Part shown: one piece after another, positions 54,230-64,000 of the stretch
How positions within the stretch are numbered: the stretch's first letter is position 1
Layout: every line of letters starts with the position of its first letter
Assembly (NCBI GenBank): GCA_022559985.1
Contig: JAFJTR010000018.1
Coordinates: forward strand, 62,001-126,000
Reading direction: 5' to 3'
From: Parastagonospora avenae f. sp. tritici 18332-5
Lineage: Eukaryota > Ascomycota > Dothideomycetes > Pleosporales > Phaeosphaeriaceae
Length of the DNA stretch: 64,000 nucleotides
Notes under the pieces: generated by a model
What the model saw: only the letters and a program-made list of their open reading frames with translations
What the model was told of the DNA's origin: nothing
Databases searched by the model: none
Program-made: the position numbers and the translations under genes

Positions 54230-55981
54230 ATGGAAGCTGCCGGGGCTGTCGCAGGCTTCGTTGGGCTCCCTATCGCCTTATTCCAGAGTTGCGTGCAAGC
54301 CTTTGAACTTCTACAGACGGCGCAACACATTGGTGCAGATGGCGACCTATTCAGCACAAAGCTGCAGTGGGAACAATACCAACTCTTGCAATGGGGCCGA
54401 AAAGTGGAATTGTACGCGGCAACCCCGTTGGAAGGACATCTGAACTGGACATTGGCCGAGAGCTTACTTGGCCAACTCGAGTCTCTGTTGACATCTGCAG
54501 AGAAGCTCAAAACAACATATCGTTTAGATGTTGTGGAAGAAGACATCAAGAGATACGAAAGTGCACTAAAATCACCATCGTGGCCTGTCGGCATTGGGAG
54601 ATGGATCAATTTTCTAAAGCCTGAACTGATGACTTTCAAGGGTCAGGTCATCCAGAAGAATAATCGCGCACTGAAGCGACTGCGGTGGGCAGCCATGGGA
54701 AAAGATCAAGCCGATGCCATCATCTGCGACATTGCCAGCTTAGTCTCGAGGCTTTACCAGCTGCTGGACTCTCTTGATCGTGAAAAGCGAATACGAGTCG
54801 ACGACATACTGCTACGTAACATACTTTCGAGATCAGCCACGGCATTGGAAGTTGAGCAAATCCAACAACTTCTGATTTCTATTCCGTCGCCCAACAACAA
54901 TACCTTGCAAGCAGCAGCCAAGTTGAAGCAGATACGTCTCATTATCGGGGCAGATACACGAGAAGATGAGATTAAGACTGCACTGTCCAAACAAACAAGA
55001 GACCAGATGCCAATCATTACAAAGCTGAAATACAAAAAGTTGACGCATTACATACCAGACCGGCCTTTGACCTACGAGGGTACGGAGTTTGCGAGGTACG
55101 ACAAAAGACCTGTGCTGGTCGAGTGGAAATTCGTCAAAAGCCACATATGGAAAGACATGCAACAACAAGTGCAGTGTCTGGCTGTTCTGTTGGCGAGTCC
55201 GTCCGCTACGAACTGCCAATCCTTGCTCTGCATCGGATACCTTCCGTGGGAAGACCGGGAGCTCTACGCGCTCGTGTATGCTATACCGGGCGACGCTGAA
55301 CACGATGACTGGTCGCTCAAGACATTGTACGATCTCATTGCTGAACAACGCCACTTTTCGCTCGGTCGTCGCTTCGCAATCTCGAGAAGGATAGCTCAAG
55401 TCGTGCTACAATTGCACACGGCTGGATGGCTCCATAAAAGTCTTCGATCAAATAACATCATCTATATCGCGCCAAAGGGAACCAGCGCAAGCGAATTCTT
55501 AGAGGGCACCCCGTACCTCATAGGTTATGAATATGCGCGACCTGACACTGCAAAAGCGTCCGAATTCACACAACTTCCTGACACCGAGCTCAATAATGAT
55601 CTCTACAGACACCCTGAAGCACGAGGTGCTCGGCGAGAACGCTACCGGAAGCAGTTTGATGTGTATGCCTTGGGCTGTATTTTATTGGAGATTGGCATGT
55701 GGCAACCGCTCACTGAACTCACGACTACGTTCCTGGATTCCACTTTCGAGACAAGTGCTCAAGCCGCAATGGAAAAGAACACGAGCATCGAAATACCTAA
55801 TCTGCTCCAGGTCATGCAACATCAAGATCTGCTTGACGCACTACGCCATGCAACAGGCGACTCCTTCCTAGAAGCTTTCACAACAGCCGTTCTCATGGAC
55901 TGGAGTAGCGAAGCAGGATCTGAGGCTTCCCTGGATACACACCAGGCTATTCTTGACCAGCTTCAGAAATGCAAATGTTGA
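54230..55981 (+). CDS. HeLo-domain protein with C-terminal pseudokinase domain
   Basis: A single exon encodes 583 aa. ATG 54230 (GTCATGG context) is chosen because the HeLo domain begins right there: MEAAGAVAGFVGLPIALFQ, then GADGDLFSTKLQWEQYQLLQ and WGRKVEL, as in HET-S/prion-inhibition N-terminal domains (about 1-210). HeLo domains are membrane-attacking four-helix bundles used in fungal cell death. Residues about 270-560 follow a kinase fold: the ATP-lysine equivalent Lys300 (VEWKF), HKSLRSNNI in place of HRDLKxxN (402-410), GYEYARP in place of DFG (432-438), then YRHPEA and DVYALGCILLE. Loss of both catalytic aspartates predicts a pseudokinase. No amyloid-type prion tail was seen. Confidence 0.85.
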   Translation: MEAAGAVAGFVGLPIALFQSCVQAFELLQTAQHIGADGDLFSTKLQWEQYQLLQWGRKVELYAATPLEGHLNWTLAESLLGQLESLLTSAEKLKTTYRLDVVEEDIKRYESALKSPSWPVGIGRWINFLKPELMTFKGQVIQKNNRALKRLRWAAMGKDQADAIICDIASLVSRLYQLLDSLDREKRIRVDDILLRNILSRSATALEVEQIQQLLISIPSPNNNTLQAAAKLKQIRLIIGADTREDEIKTALSKQTRDQMPIITKLKYKKLTHYIPDRPLTYEGTEFARYDKRPVLVEWKFVKSHIWKDMQQQVQCLAVLLASPSATNCQSLLCIGYLPWEDRELYALVYAIPGDAEHDDWSLKTLYDLIAEQRHFSLGRRFAISRRIAQVVLQLHTAGWLHKSLRSNNIIYIAPKGTSASEFLEGTPYLIGYEYARPDTAKASEFTQLPDTELNNDLYRHPEARGARRERYRKQFDVYALGCILLEIGMWQPLTELTTTFLDSTFETSAQAAMEKNTSIEIPNLLQVMQHQDLLDALRHATGDSFLEAFTTAVLMDWSSEAGSEASLDTHQAILDQLQKCKC

Positions 55982-56447
55982 GAATACTTCTCGACGGGGT
56001 GTCAATTGACGTTTCACCAACGGAGAAGAACGACAAAGAGCATCAAGGAGTCGAGCATCGCGTTTGGTATACTAAAAATTCAACATATTTTACATCAGCG
56101 AATCTGATCAAGCTTTCATCCCCGACACACAGAATCTCTGCCTTCCAATGACGGCACTTTGCAAGGCGGTCACATACATATGTAGCATGATTAAAGCCAT
56201 CAAAACTGACCATGTGGGAATTTGAGTGCGGAAATAGAGCTACCAGGAGAAAAATGCTTTGACTAGACATGTAGAGACTGAAAACCACTTGCATTGTAAG
56301 CCTTTGTGCAAAAGACAAGGAGGTTATCAGGTACAACTTGACCAACGGCAAAACGAATATCAGCGCATCCCCTTAACATCTCAAGTCCGTTATTGCCATG
56401 CGAGACTCAAATTTCGCATGTTACGATATCAGATGACTCGTTCCATC
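55982..56447. other. Intergenic between convergent HeLo and secreted-protein genes
   Basis: 3' flanks only. Nothing recognised. Confidence 0.5.
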
Positions 56448-58169
56448 TCAAACAGCCTCGGCAAAAACAGCATTACCGTCAGGTGGAGTCTCAGCATCAG
56501 CGCGCGCCCTCGCGAACCATCGCCCATTCGGGATGCCACGCTTCTGAACCGCAGAGGGAGAAGCACTCGGGGTCCCCACAACCACAACAGGTGTCGCAGC
56601 CTCAGTCATGTTCGTCGCAGTACCATTCAGCAATTGCGCTAAGACATCGTTAGCAAATCTCTATCAATCAACCCGGAAGAAGGACTTACCAGCACCAATC
56701 CAAGTAGTGTTCAGCTCATCACCCTGGAAGCTCGCGGCAGTCACAACTCCACACTGCGGCGCCTCAATGAACACACCAGTCTGTGGGAACGGCTCCAGAG
56801 GACCCCAAAGGTTACCAGCCTCATCAACACCAACGCCTTGTGTGAGCCACGGCATCTGGCTGAAGTCATTCGCCGGAGGAAACGTTCCGGGGATATTCTG
56901 CTCAGCGTGGACCCAGACATTGATCGGCTGTACATAAGTGCCCGCGAGGAGACCATTCTTCGTCGTGCGCGTCTTGGGAATGCCATTAATCTCAGCGACG
57001 ACGCGGTACTCTCGCGCATAACCGCTGAGTATGTCCGACCGGTATTCGAATTTGTTCTGCTCGTTTCGCCCGCCGCGCAGACCCATGGCGGCGATGATGC
57101 GGTCGGTTACTTTGCCGGTGCAGGGGTCGATGTCCATAGCGTACAGGGCAACAGTGGTCCTGGGGTTGGAAGCGAAACCGACGAACTGACTCGAGTTAGC
57201 TTTCATCAACAAAACAATCGTATTGTATGTGACTTACGCGAGACTCAGCGACTTCGGTGTTGGGGCTGACGTTGTCGATTCCGAGAAGACCGAGTTCCAT
57301 GCGCACGTAGACTAGGTCGCCGAGGGTTGTGATCATGACATTCTGTGCGACGATGCTGAAGGCGATGACTTCGTTGCCGCGGCGGATGCCAGAGAAGGTG
57401 ATGAAGTCGCCTGCGAGGAAGGGCGCCATGACGAGAGGGTCTGGGACGGAGCTAGACTGTTGTTAGCATTGTTTTACCATACCATACCAAACAATTTCCC
57501 ATCGGCGTGTGTAACTTACAAAGTGCCAGAGCCTTGAAAGGGCCGATTAGTCGCCGGGCAGAGTGGGTCGGATGCACTTCTGGGGATACACATGGGGAAG
57601 CCAGAGAAGGAGGAAACACTGGGGCTTTCATCGTCGGCGGTAAAGAAGGGTGCGACGTTGTTTCCGACTGAGAAGACGGCGTTGGGGTCGCTGATGCGAA
57701 TGGTCGGGCCGGAGGCGATCTTGATGCTGCCCTCTTCAAAGTTCAGAGACTCGATGAAGCCGCTGCTCAGACCTTCGAAGAACTCGTAAGCAATGACTTG
57801 TGCGGCGATGGGTTGTCCGTTGATGAAGTTGCCAATGACCTATCATGTGTTAGTGGCTTGACGAGTCAGTCATTGCGAAGGAATGAAACGTACATTGATC
57901 TCATAGCCCAGCATAGAGGCCTTCTCTGCGGTGAAATCCTTCCATGGAACCCAAGCCGCGGGAAACTGAACTTGAAGGTTCTTGGGAACTTGGATGTTGA
58001 AGCCGTTGACAGTGATAGTACCGCCAGAATTGTAGGTGTCGTCTACTGCAGTGGCGTCCTCGAAGCCGCCCTGTACAAACAGTGGAGCATCTTGGCCGAA
58101 GACTTGAGGGAGGAGACACAAGAGACGGAAGCCAACAAAGAGTAGCGAGAGCATATTGAACTGCGCCAT
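56448..58169 (-). CDS. Secreted protein of unknown function (fungal conserved family)
   Basis: Five exons give 498 aa: 58169-57894, 57839-57520, 57451-57238, 57185-56690 and 56638-56448, all in phase. A signal peptide (about 1-25, SLLFVGFRLLCLLPQVFG) precedes a long beta-rich body without cytoplasmic motifs. Recognisable blocks: NGFNIQVPKNLQVQFPAAWV, SGPTIRISDPNAVFS, FPMCIPRSASDPLCPATNRP, LVMAPFLAGDFITFSG and DIDPCTGKVTDR. I recognise these as a widespread ascomycete extracellular family without a defined role. The gene is divergent from a secreted multicopper oxidase, which may mean a shared extracellular function. The C-terminus is basic (RGIPNGRWFARAR), not GPI-like. Confidence 0.8.
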
Positions 58170-60281
58170 TGTAGAGAAGGACTGAAAGATGAGGGTGGTG
58201 AGGAAGATGTGGTGAGATATTCAGTATCTCTTATACTCAAGATTCGTTCCCAAGAATTCAGTGCTTGACCTCCTGACGGACAATTCATCTCGCACGATGT
58301 TGCTCAGCGCTCCTCGGAGCATCGAAGCGAGGTCTTGCTTGCCCCAGATTGTGGTGGTCTCATCTCCAAGCTTTCGATATCGAGCCTTCTCACGAGCCTT
58401 ACTTCATTCCTACATTCACTTCCGCCTGTGCGTCGAGACCATGCTATTCGAAGACCATTTAGACTCAAAGAAGGAGTGTTGAGCGCAGTGCTTGTGGAGA
58501 TAGCCAAGAAGAAAAGCATCCACACCTTTTGTATACCCATTGGCTTTGACGCACGTTCCTTGCCCAGTGACTGGGTTTCGCGTCCTCAATCGATAGTCCA
58601 GAGTTCTTCCACCTAGATGGACTCAGGTGCTCAAGGAAGTGACGCGGGATGGTATTACCCCGAGGAGACAACCGTGGTAGGATAGCCGGGTGGCGGAAAG
58701 CTGCCCGAAGACTCCCGGTATGGCGCCATGGATCATTCGGCGAGAACACTGGACTACCCGTGCCTGCAATAGCCCTGCATGATCTCCAGCGTGAATCGAT
58801 AAATCGAGCGTGTACCAGATTTCCTAGGCACATCATAGCCAAGACCGAGCAAGCCTCCTTGTTCATTTTGTCTAGATTCATGGCGCCTAGACATCCCACT
58901 CAGAGGGTCTTTGGGTCGCATTGGTCATGTATGGAGAGAAAACGCCTACCAAAGCTTTATTCCTACTATTTCGGACATTCTTTATTGCGTAATGTGCCTT
59001 TTAGTTTGGTACTGTTGTTGTTCTGTCCAAGTGTCGTGCGGTGAGTGAACGCCAAGGAATGAAGTCGGACATGACCGCCAAACGCACTGACTGCTGCGAA
59101 GACCTCGCTTGCAACCGGAGCATGGAGTACCACGTGTGTATTTTTACGACCGTTCCTGACGGGCCGTCCATAAGGTCCGATTAATCGAGGCCGCGCCCGC
59201 TGCCAAGCATGCAGGTGCGGGAAGCTCTCCGCGTTTTAGTGTGCCAATAGACCCGGCCCCAAGAACAAGACATAGTCAAGGAGCAACAAGACTACAGAAT
59301 GGAGTATGCAGGTCCGCAGTATAACCGCCGAGAAAATGCGTCCGGTGAACCGAAAACTTGGCATCTTCCCCACGCCGGGTCTACAGCCGTACCCCTAATG
59401 GACTGAGGTCCTTCCAAGAAACTAGCGGAGCGTCAAACTACGGCCAATGACATGATGCGTGTTCTTAAGTAGAAGGTATGAGCCTGGAGACTCCACACTG
59501 CACGGAGCTTGTCAGTAGCTTGTAATTTCAGGGGATCGGAAGGTAAGGGCCGCGACTAGTGCATAGCCATGAACGAGTCAAGTGACCGACGAAGCTGCTT
59601 AGTCTTTATGTGTCGGTGTCAATTTTCGAAAGAACCTAACACATAGCCCCCTATGATTAACGACGAAAAGAGTAACAATTTGGTAATGCTCATCGTGCTT
59701 CGTGGGCCAAGGCTATGCGTTGCATGGAAGAAACACGGCTCACTGTCTTATTAGATTAGCTTTCTCCAATATTGCAGAATAAATATAGATTGTGACCAGG
59801 TGAGCACCATAGATGTGTCAAATCATGCCATCAGAATCAACCTAGGTGTATAGTACCACATGTAGATAGCTAGGAAGTGACCACAACTCGTAGACTCATG
59901 TCTGGCGTAGACCATGGGACCATACTATCTGATGACCTGGACCGTAGTGCACGCCACCTGACGCCAAAGATATACAATATAGGAAGCTTCTCCGTCTTTC
60001 TACACCACCTTCACGCCTACGGGCGCATGTGATAAGGTTTGTCCTTGGCCAGCGGTATTGGCACAGCAGGGCCGCCTCGACTAGACAGATTGGCTACTCA
60101 ACACTTCGGAGATAGGAGCTATGCAAAAATTTCTATTCACGACTGGTGCTTGATGAGATAGTGCCTTCAGTGCATCGTCTACAGGACAGTGATGAGATAT
60201 ATAAAGGGACGGTAGAACCTCGATAGAAAGGCATCCAGCAAAGACTCAACCTTCTCGGACATCCTCCCAGCATCTTTTGCA
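58170..60281. other. 2.1 kb shared intergenic region, secreted protein / multicopper oxidase
   Basis: No ORF is supported. It is long compared with other divergent promoters here (145-500 bp; one other, at 23.5-26.2 kb, is longer), so complex co-regulation of the pair is possible. Confidence 0.5.
60198..60206 (+). promoter_or_regulatory. TATA box of the multicopper oxidase gene
   Basis: TATATAAAG lies 84 bp upstream of the ATG at 60282. Confidence 0.6.
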
Positions 60282-62466
60282 ATGGCTTCTCAACTACTCC
60301 GCGTGGCCATCGGCCTGTCTCTACTTGCAAAAGCAGTCGGGGTAGGCGCAGCGATTGAACGCCCTGCCAAATACACTGATGAGATCCCTGAGGCGGAGAA
60401 GGTGGCGCTTGCATCTGTTGTCGAAGACAATCCGGATGACATCGTACATCTTTTCAAGGACTGGGAAAGCCCGGAATATCCTTTGATCTACCGTCAAGCT
60501 CTTCCTATTCCCCCAGTCAAGGAGCCTAAGTAGTAAGTTCAGCATTGGGTGTTCGATCTTTCGTTCGCTGACAGTAAATAGCAAGTTCACGAACCCTATC
60601 ACGGGGAAAGAGATTTGGTACTACGAGATGGTCATCAAGCCTGTATGTGGTATCCACGCAAAAAGCAAACATTGATCAGTCACTGATGTGGCGCGTAAAC
60701 TTTTAGTTCACTCAGCAGGTCTATCCAGGGCTGCGTCCAGCTCGTCTGGTGGGATATGATGGAATTTCGCCAGGGCCAACTATCATCGTCCCCAGGGGTA
60801 CCGAGTCTGTTGTTCGCTTCATCAACCAGGGTGATCGTGAGAGCTCTATCCATCTGCACGGCTCACCATCCCGCGCTCCATTCGATGGATGGGCCGAAGA
60901 CATGACTTTCCCCGGCCAGTACAAGGGTAGAATCCTGCCCCTGTCAAGTCACCCGATACCACTGCACTACTGACCAATGGTTCTCATAGACTACTACTAC
61001 CCAAACAACCAGGCTGCCAGGTTCCTCTGGTACCATGACCACGCCATGCACTTTGTAAGTTCGCTTATGCACGGCTGTGCACCACAGATCAAGAACCTTG
61101 CTCACACGTTATAGACGGCGGAGAATGCCTACTTCGGTCAAGCGGGTGCTTACTTGATCACTGACCAAGCAGAAGACGCTCTTGGCTTGCCTTCTGGATA
61201 CGGAAAGTACGACATCCCATTGGTGCTCAGCTCAAAGTACTACGTAAGTCCCTGCTCTGTAAGACTACTGTGAACATTCACTGACCTCGTCGCTGTTGAT
61301 GGTAGAACGCCGATGGCACACTCCAGTCTAGCCTCAGTGAGGACAACAGTCTGTGGGGAGACGTCATTCACGTCAATGGCCAGCCATGGCCCTTCCTAAA
61401 CGTTGAGCCACGAAAGTATCGTTTCCGTTTTTTGAACGCAGCCGTGTCTCGAAACTTTGCACTTTACTTCGTCACATCAGCCAACACGAATGCAAGGCTG
61501 CCGTTCCAAGTCATCGCATCCGATGCTGGCCTTCTCACGCACCCAGTCCAGACTTCGGATCTGCTTGTCGCCGCAGCAGAGCGTTATGAGGTTGTCTTCG
61601 ACTTCTCCAAATTCGCTGGTCAAGCGATCGAGTTGCGCAATCTCCCTAAGGCAAATGGAATCGGGACAGATGACGACTACTCGAACACTGACAAGGTTAT
61701 GCGCTTCATGGTGAGCAGCGATCCAGTCACCGATAACTCAGTTGTTCCTGAAAAGCTCTCGCAAATCCAATTCCCCGCCGACAAAACAAGCATCGATCAT
61801 CACTTCCGCTTCCACAGGACCAACAGCGAGTGGCGTATCAATGGAATCGGCTTTGCTGATGTGGAGAACCGTATCCTAGCCAAGGTGCCGCGCGGTACTG
61901 TTGAGCTCTGGGAGCTGGAGAACAGTTCCGGTGGCTGGTCTCATCCCATCCACGTGCACCTAGTTGACTTCAGGGTGGTAGCGCGCTACGGAGACGAAGC
62001 CACCCGCGGAGTCATGCCTTACGAATCTGCGGGACTAAAGGACGTGGTGTGGCTTGGCCGTCATGAGACTGTCCTGGTTGAGGCCCATTACGCTCCATGG
62101 GACGGCGTGTACATGTTCCACTGTCACAACCTTATCCACGAAGACCAAGACATGATGGCAGCTTTCGACGTCACCAAGCTCGACAACTTTGGGTACAACG
62201 AGACGACCGACTTCCATGACCCCGAAGACAAACGCTGGTCTGCTCGACCGTATGAGCCATCTGATCTTACAGCTCGTTCTGGAATTTTCTCTGAAGCTGG
62301 CATCCGGGAGAAGGTGAACACTTTGGCCCTCGAGCAGCCATACAGCGAGTTGGACAAGGTCACAGCGGCCCTAGACTCTTACTATAAGACAAACCAAAAG
62401 AGAGAAGCCGATTGCGCTAACCAGGCAGCTGGTCCAATTCCCCGTTACCGCCGGTTCCAAGTCTGA
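60282..62466 (+). CDS. Multicopper oxidase, bilirubin-oxidase/laccase-like
   Basis: This secreted enzyme oxidises a phenol, tetrapyrrole or metal while reducing O2 to water. Six exons give 628 aa: 60282-60532, 60582-60642, 60707-60926, 60990-61054, 61115-61243 and 61306-62466, all in phase. A signal peptide occupies about residues 1-22 (LLRVAIGLSLLAKAVGVGA). All copper sites are present: SIHLHGSPSRAPFDGW, WYHDHAMHFT, HPIHVHLVDF and HCHNLIHEDQDMM (with Cys for T1 and an axial Met). The length and HLHG...WYHDHAMH spacing resemble bilirubin oxidase and CotA rather than basidiomycete laccase. Confidence 0.9.
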
Positions 62467-63040
62467 TGCCACTGAGGTCGTAGATCAAGAGCAGGTTCAG
62501 TCCTCGTTGTTATGAGGGAATTTCTTTCTATCTTAGTACACTCGCTTGGCTGTCAGTTTCTCTCCCTAGGTTAAGGTATGCTTTATTTACTTTAGTCGTA
62601 GTAGTGTATATATTAGTAAATCACTTTTTTCCATGTCTCGCCGTTCACATCGGGGGACAAGCAATTCCGCAAAAGGAGTGTCACCAATCGACCACAGCAT
62701 ATCCTTTCTGCCAGACTTACATTCGCTCAAAGCGCTGCTTATTAGCCTGCCTTGAATTGAGCTGAAACAATTCTGTCTTCGCTGTGATGCCTTTGTGCTG
62801 GTCTAGATCAGTAGGGCTAGACAGGCGTATGTCTGCTCACCAGTTTTCGGCCATGCCTGAAAGTCAAGGCTCGTGACCGTTAGTTCCCTTCCTCCTTGCC
62901 AACTCTTCATCCACGAAGCTCAGACTCGAGAGCATCATGTATTGTCAGCATCTACGAGGGTACGCCTACTCAGGAGTAGTGCGTTTCATTACTGCTTATG
63001 TAACAGGAGGATATATATTCGCTCTCTACGATAGTTTCTA
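62467..63040. other. 3' flank of the multicopper oxidase gene
   Basis: Short frames only. No supported feature. Confidence 0.5.
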
Positions 63041-63707
63041 TCAATCAACCAACTTCTTCCTCAATCTCCTCACACTTGTTGACATGTATGCATCTTCAAT
63101 TTTGAAGAAGAACTTCTCCATCTCACAATCCTTCTCATCATCTGCGTATACGAACAGAAGTCCATCAGGCTTCGTCTCCCAATCTTCTACGACAATAACG
63201 ATAAATGCTGTCGGCCGCCATTTTAGATCAGCAGCTGCGGCGCCGCTGTCGCTTTTGCGTTTGCCTTTTCCCAGGGCAACATGGGCTTTCAAAAATTTCC
63301 TCCAGACTTTTGAATTCCGCAGTTGACACTGCGGCCCGCGCAAGGTGATCCTCATTGCCCTGTACCATCCATAGCTTCTCAAGCGCAGGTGCGACATCCT
63401 GAACTGGTATCTTGTTTTTGAGGAGGTTGTAGAATGCAAATGCTGCGTCGTCCCAGCTATAGTCTCCGTATTGGCCGAGCTCAGGAGCCTTAGGTGGTAG
63501 GGAAAAAGCCGGGATTAGATTGATGATGATGCCGTTATGATGTTTCCAGCCTAACTCCCCCGCTGCAATAATGCTGCACTATTGAAAGATGTAAATGGCT
63601 ACTGGCCCCAAAATGATGACAATGCAGTCTATAGCAAGCGCCTTCCTTGTCTAGGCGTTCATCAAGGCGCACTCACCTTTGATCCGAAACCATGAATTTG
63701 GCAAGCC
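63041..63707 (-). pseudogene. Unknown gene with a probable one-base frameshift
   Basis: Minus-strand exon 63707-63677 (preceded by acceptor TTGTAG; donor GTGAGT) joins in phase to an exon starting at 63562. The joined frame reads NSWFRIKAGELGWKHHNG and continues through PAFSLPPKAPELG and PALEKLWMVQGNEDHLARAA. It then runs into T5 (63291-63295), after which the protein-like frame is the next one (AHVALGKGKRKSDS, FIVIVVEDWETKPDGLLFVY, stop at 63041). A single extra T would explain the break. I recognise no family. The 5' end is not found; it may lie further right or beyond the window. It could be a pseudogene, a sequencing error or a missed intron. Confidence 0.4.
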
Positions 63708-64000
63708 CTACAATGAAATCGACGCAGGATGTGCTAGGTAATTACCGACGTGCATGCAATATTTCGCGGTGGTTACCCCGCCAGGCTCGCCTGCGCGCAT
63801 GCGACCTCATGGTGCAGGTCAATCACCGCTGGTTGGTCAAAATAACGCATCGCAGACACAGCCCTGATTCACCGGTCAAAGTTCAGTCACACTCTCCCGT
63901 CTGGAAAGGCTTCTAAAAGGATTGCCGGGTGCCAGTTAGAAGTTTCTGAATTATTTCCCCCTCTCTTTTACATTTGCATCATCCCAAAAAAGCTTTATCT
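63708..64000. other. Right edge, nothing recognised
   Basis: About 290 bp without an ORF of support. It may hold the 5' exons of the broken gene to the left. Confidence 0.4.

Overview
This window is nuclear DNA of a filamentous ascomycete, probably Dothideomycetes/Pleosporales. Genes are dense and lie on both strands. Introns are mostly 45-120 bp with GTRNGT donors. The protein set is typical of Pezizomycotina: a Zn2Cys6 regulator with a fungal transcription-factor domain, DASH subunit DAD1, a Rho4-type GTPase, a LaeA-like methyltransferase, a multicopper oxidase and a HeLo-domain protein. No bacterial operons, CRISPR arrays or intact transposons were seen. I built exon models by reading splice sites and checking phase; all coordinates are genomic spans on this window.

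Layout. 0-3 kb: the tail of one coiled-coil gene, a small unknown gene and a second related coiled-coil gene. 3-12 kb: housekeeping genes (complex I ESSS subunit, CHMP7-type ESCRT-III protein, GPN2 GTPase, BUB3, PTR2 peptide transporter). The BUB3/PTR2 intergenic space carries two tandem candidate RNA polymerase III RNA genes. 12-24 kb: catabolic and accessory genes (HSL-type esterase, D-amino-acid oxidase, Zn2Cys6 factor, class I glutamine amidotransferase, MFS transporter, cyanamide-hydratase-like HD protein). 24-44 kb: PMC1-type Ca2+-ATPase, an F-box-like protein, RPB8, a Nudix hydrolase, TYW2, SEN34, DAD1, RHO4 and an LCB3-type lipid phosphatase. 44-49 kb: an acidic unknown protein with a PP1-docking-like motif, a LaeA-like methyltransferase and an O-methyltransferase. 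49-56 kb: a divergent pair, a protein kinase with ankyrin repeats and a HeLo-pseudokinase. 56-62.5 kb: a secreted protein of unknown function and a bilirubin-oxidase-like multicopper oxidase, divergent across a 2.1 kb shared intergenic region. The right edge holds a frame-broken unknown gene.

Two regions stand out. First, at 9.2-9.9 kb, elements beginning AGGAAAGTA each start exactly 31 bp after a TATA box. Two of them close a 7-bp stem, end in T5 and are followed by a B-box core, an architecture like yeast U6 snRNA genes. Second, the 49-56 kb pair joins a kinase-ankyrin protein (domain order as in RIPK4) to a HeLo four-helix-bundle protein whose kinase domain has lost HRD and carries GYE in place of DFG (domain order as in MLKL, which has GFE). 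This suggests, but does not prove, a fungal regulated-cell-death module. The kinase and ankyrin parts are separated in frame by one TAA, which a 51-bp intron could remove.
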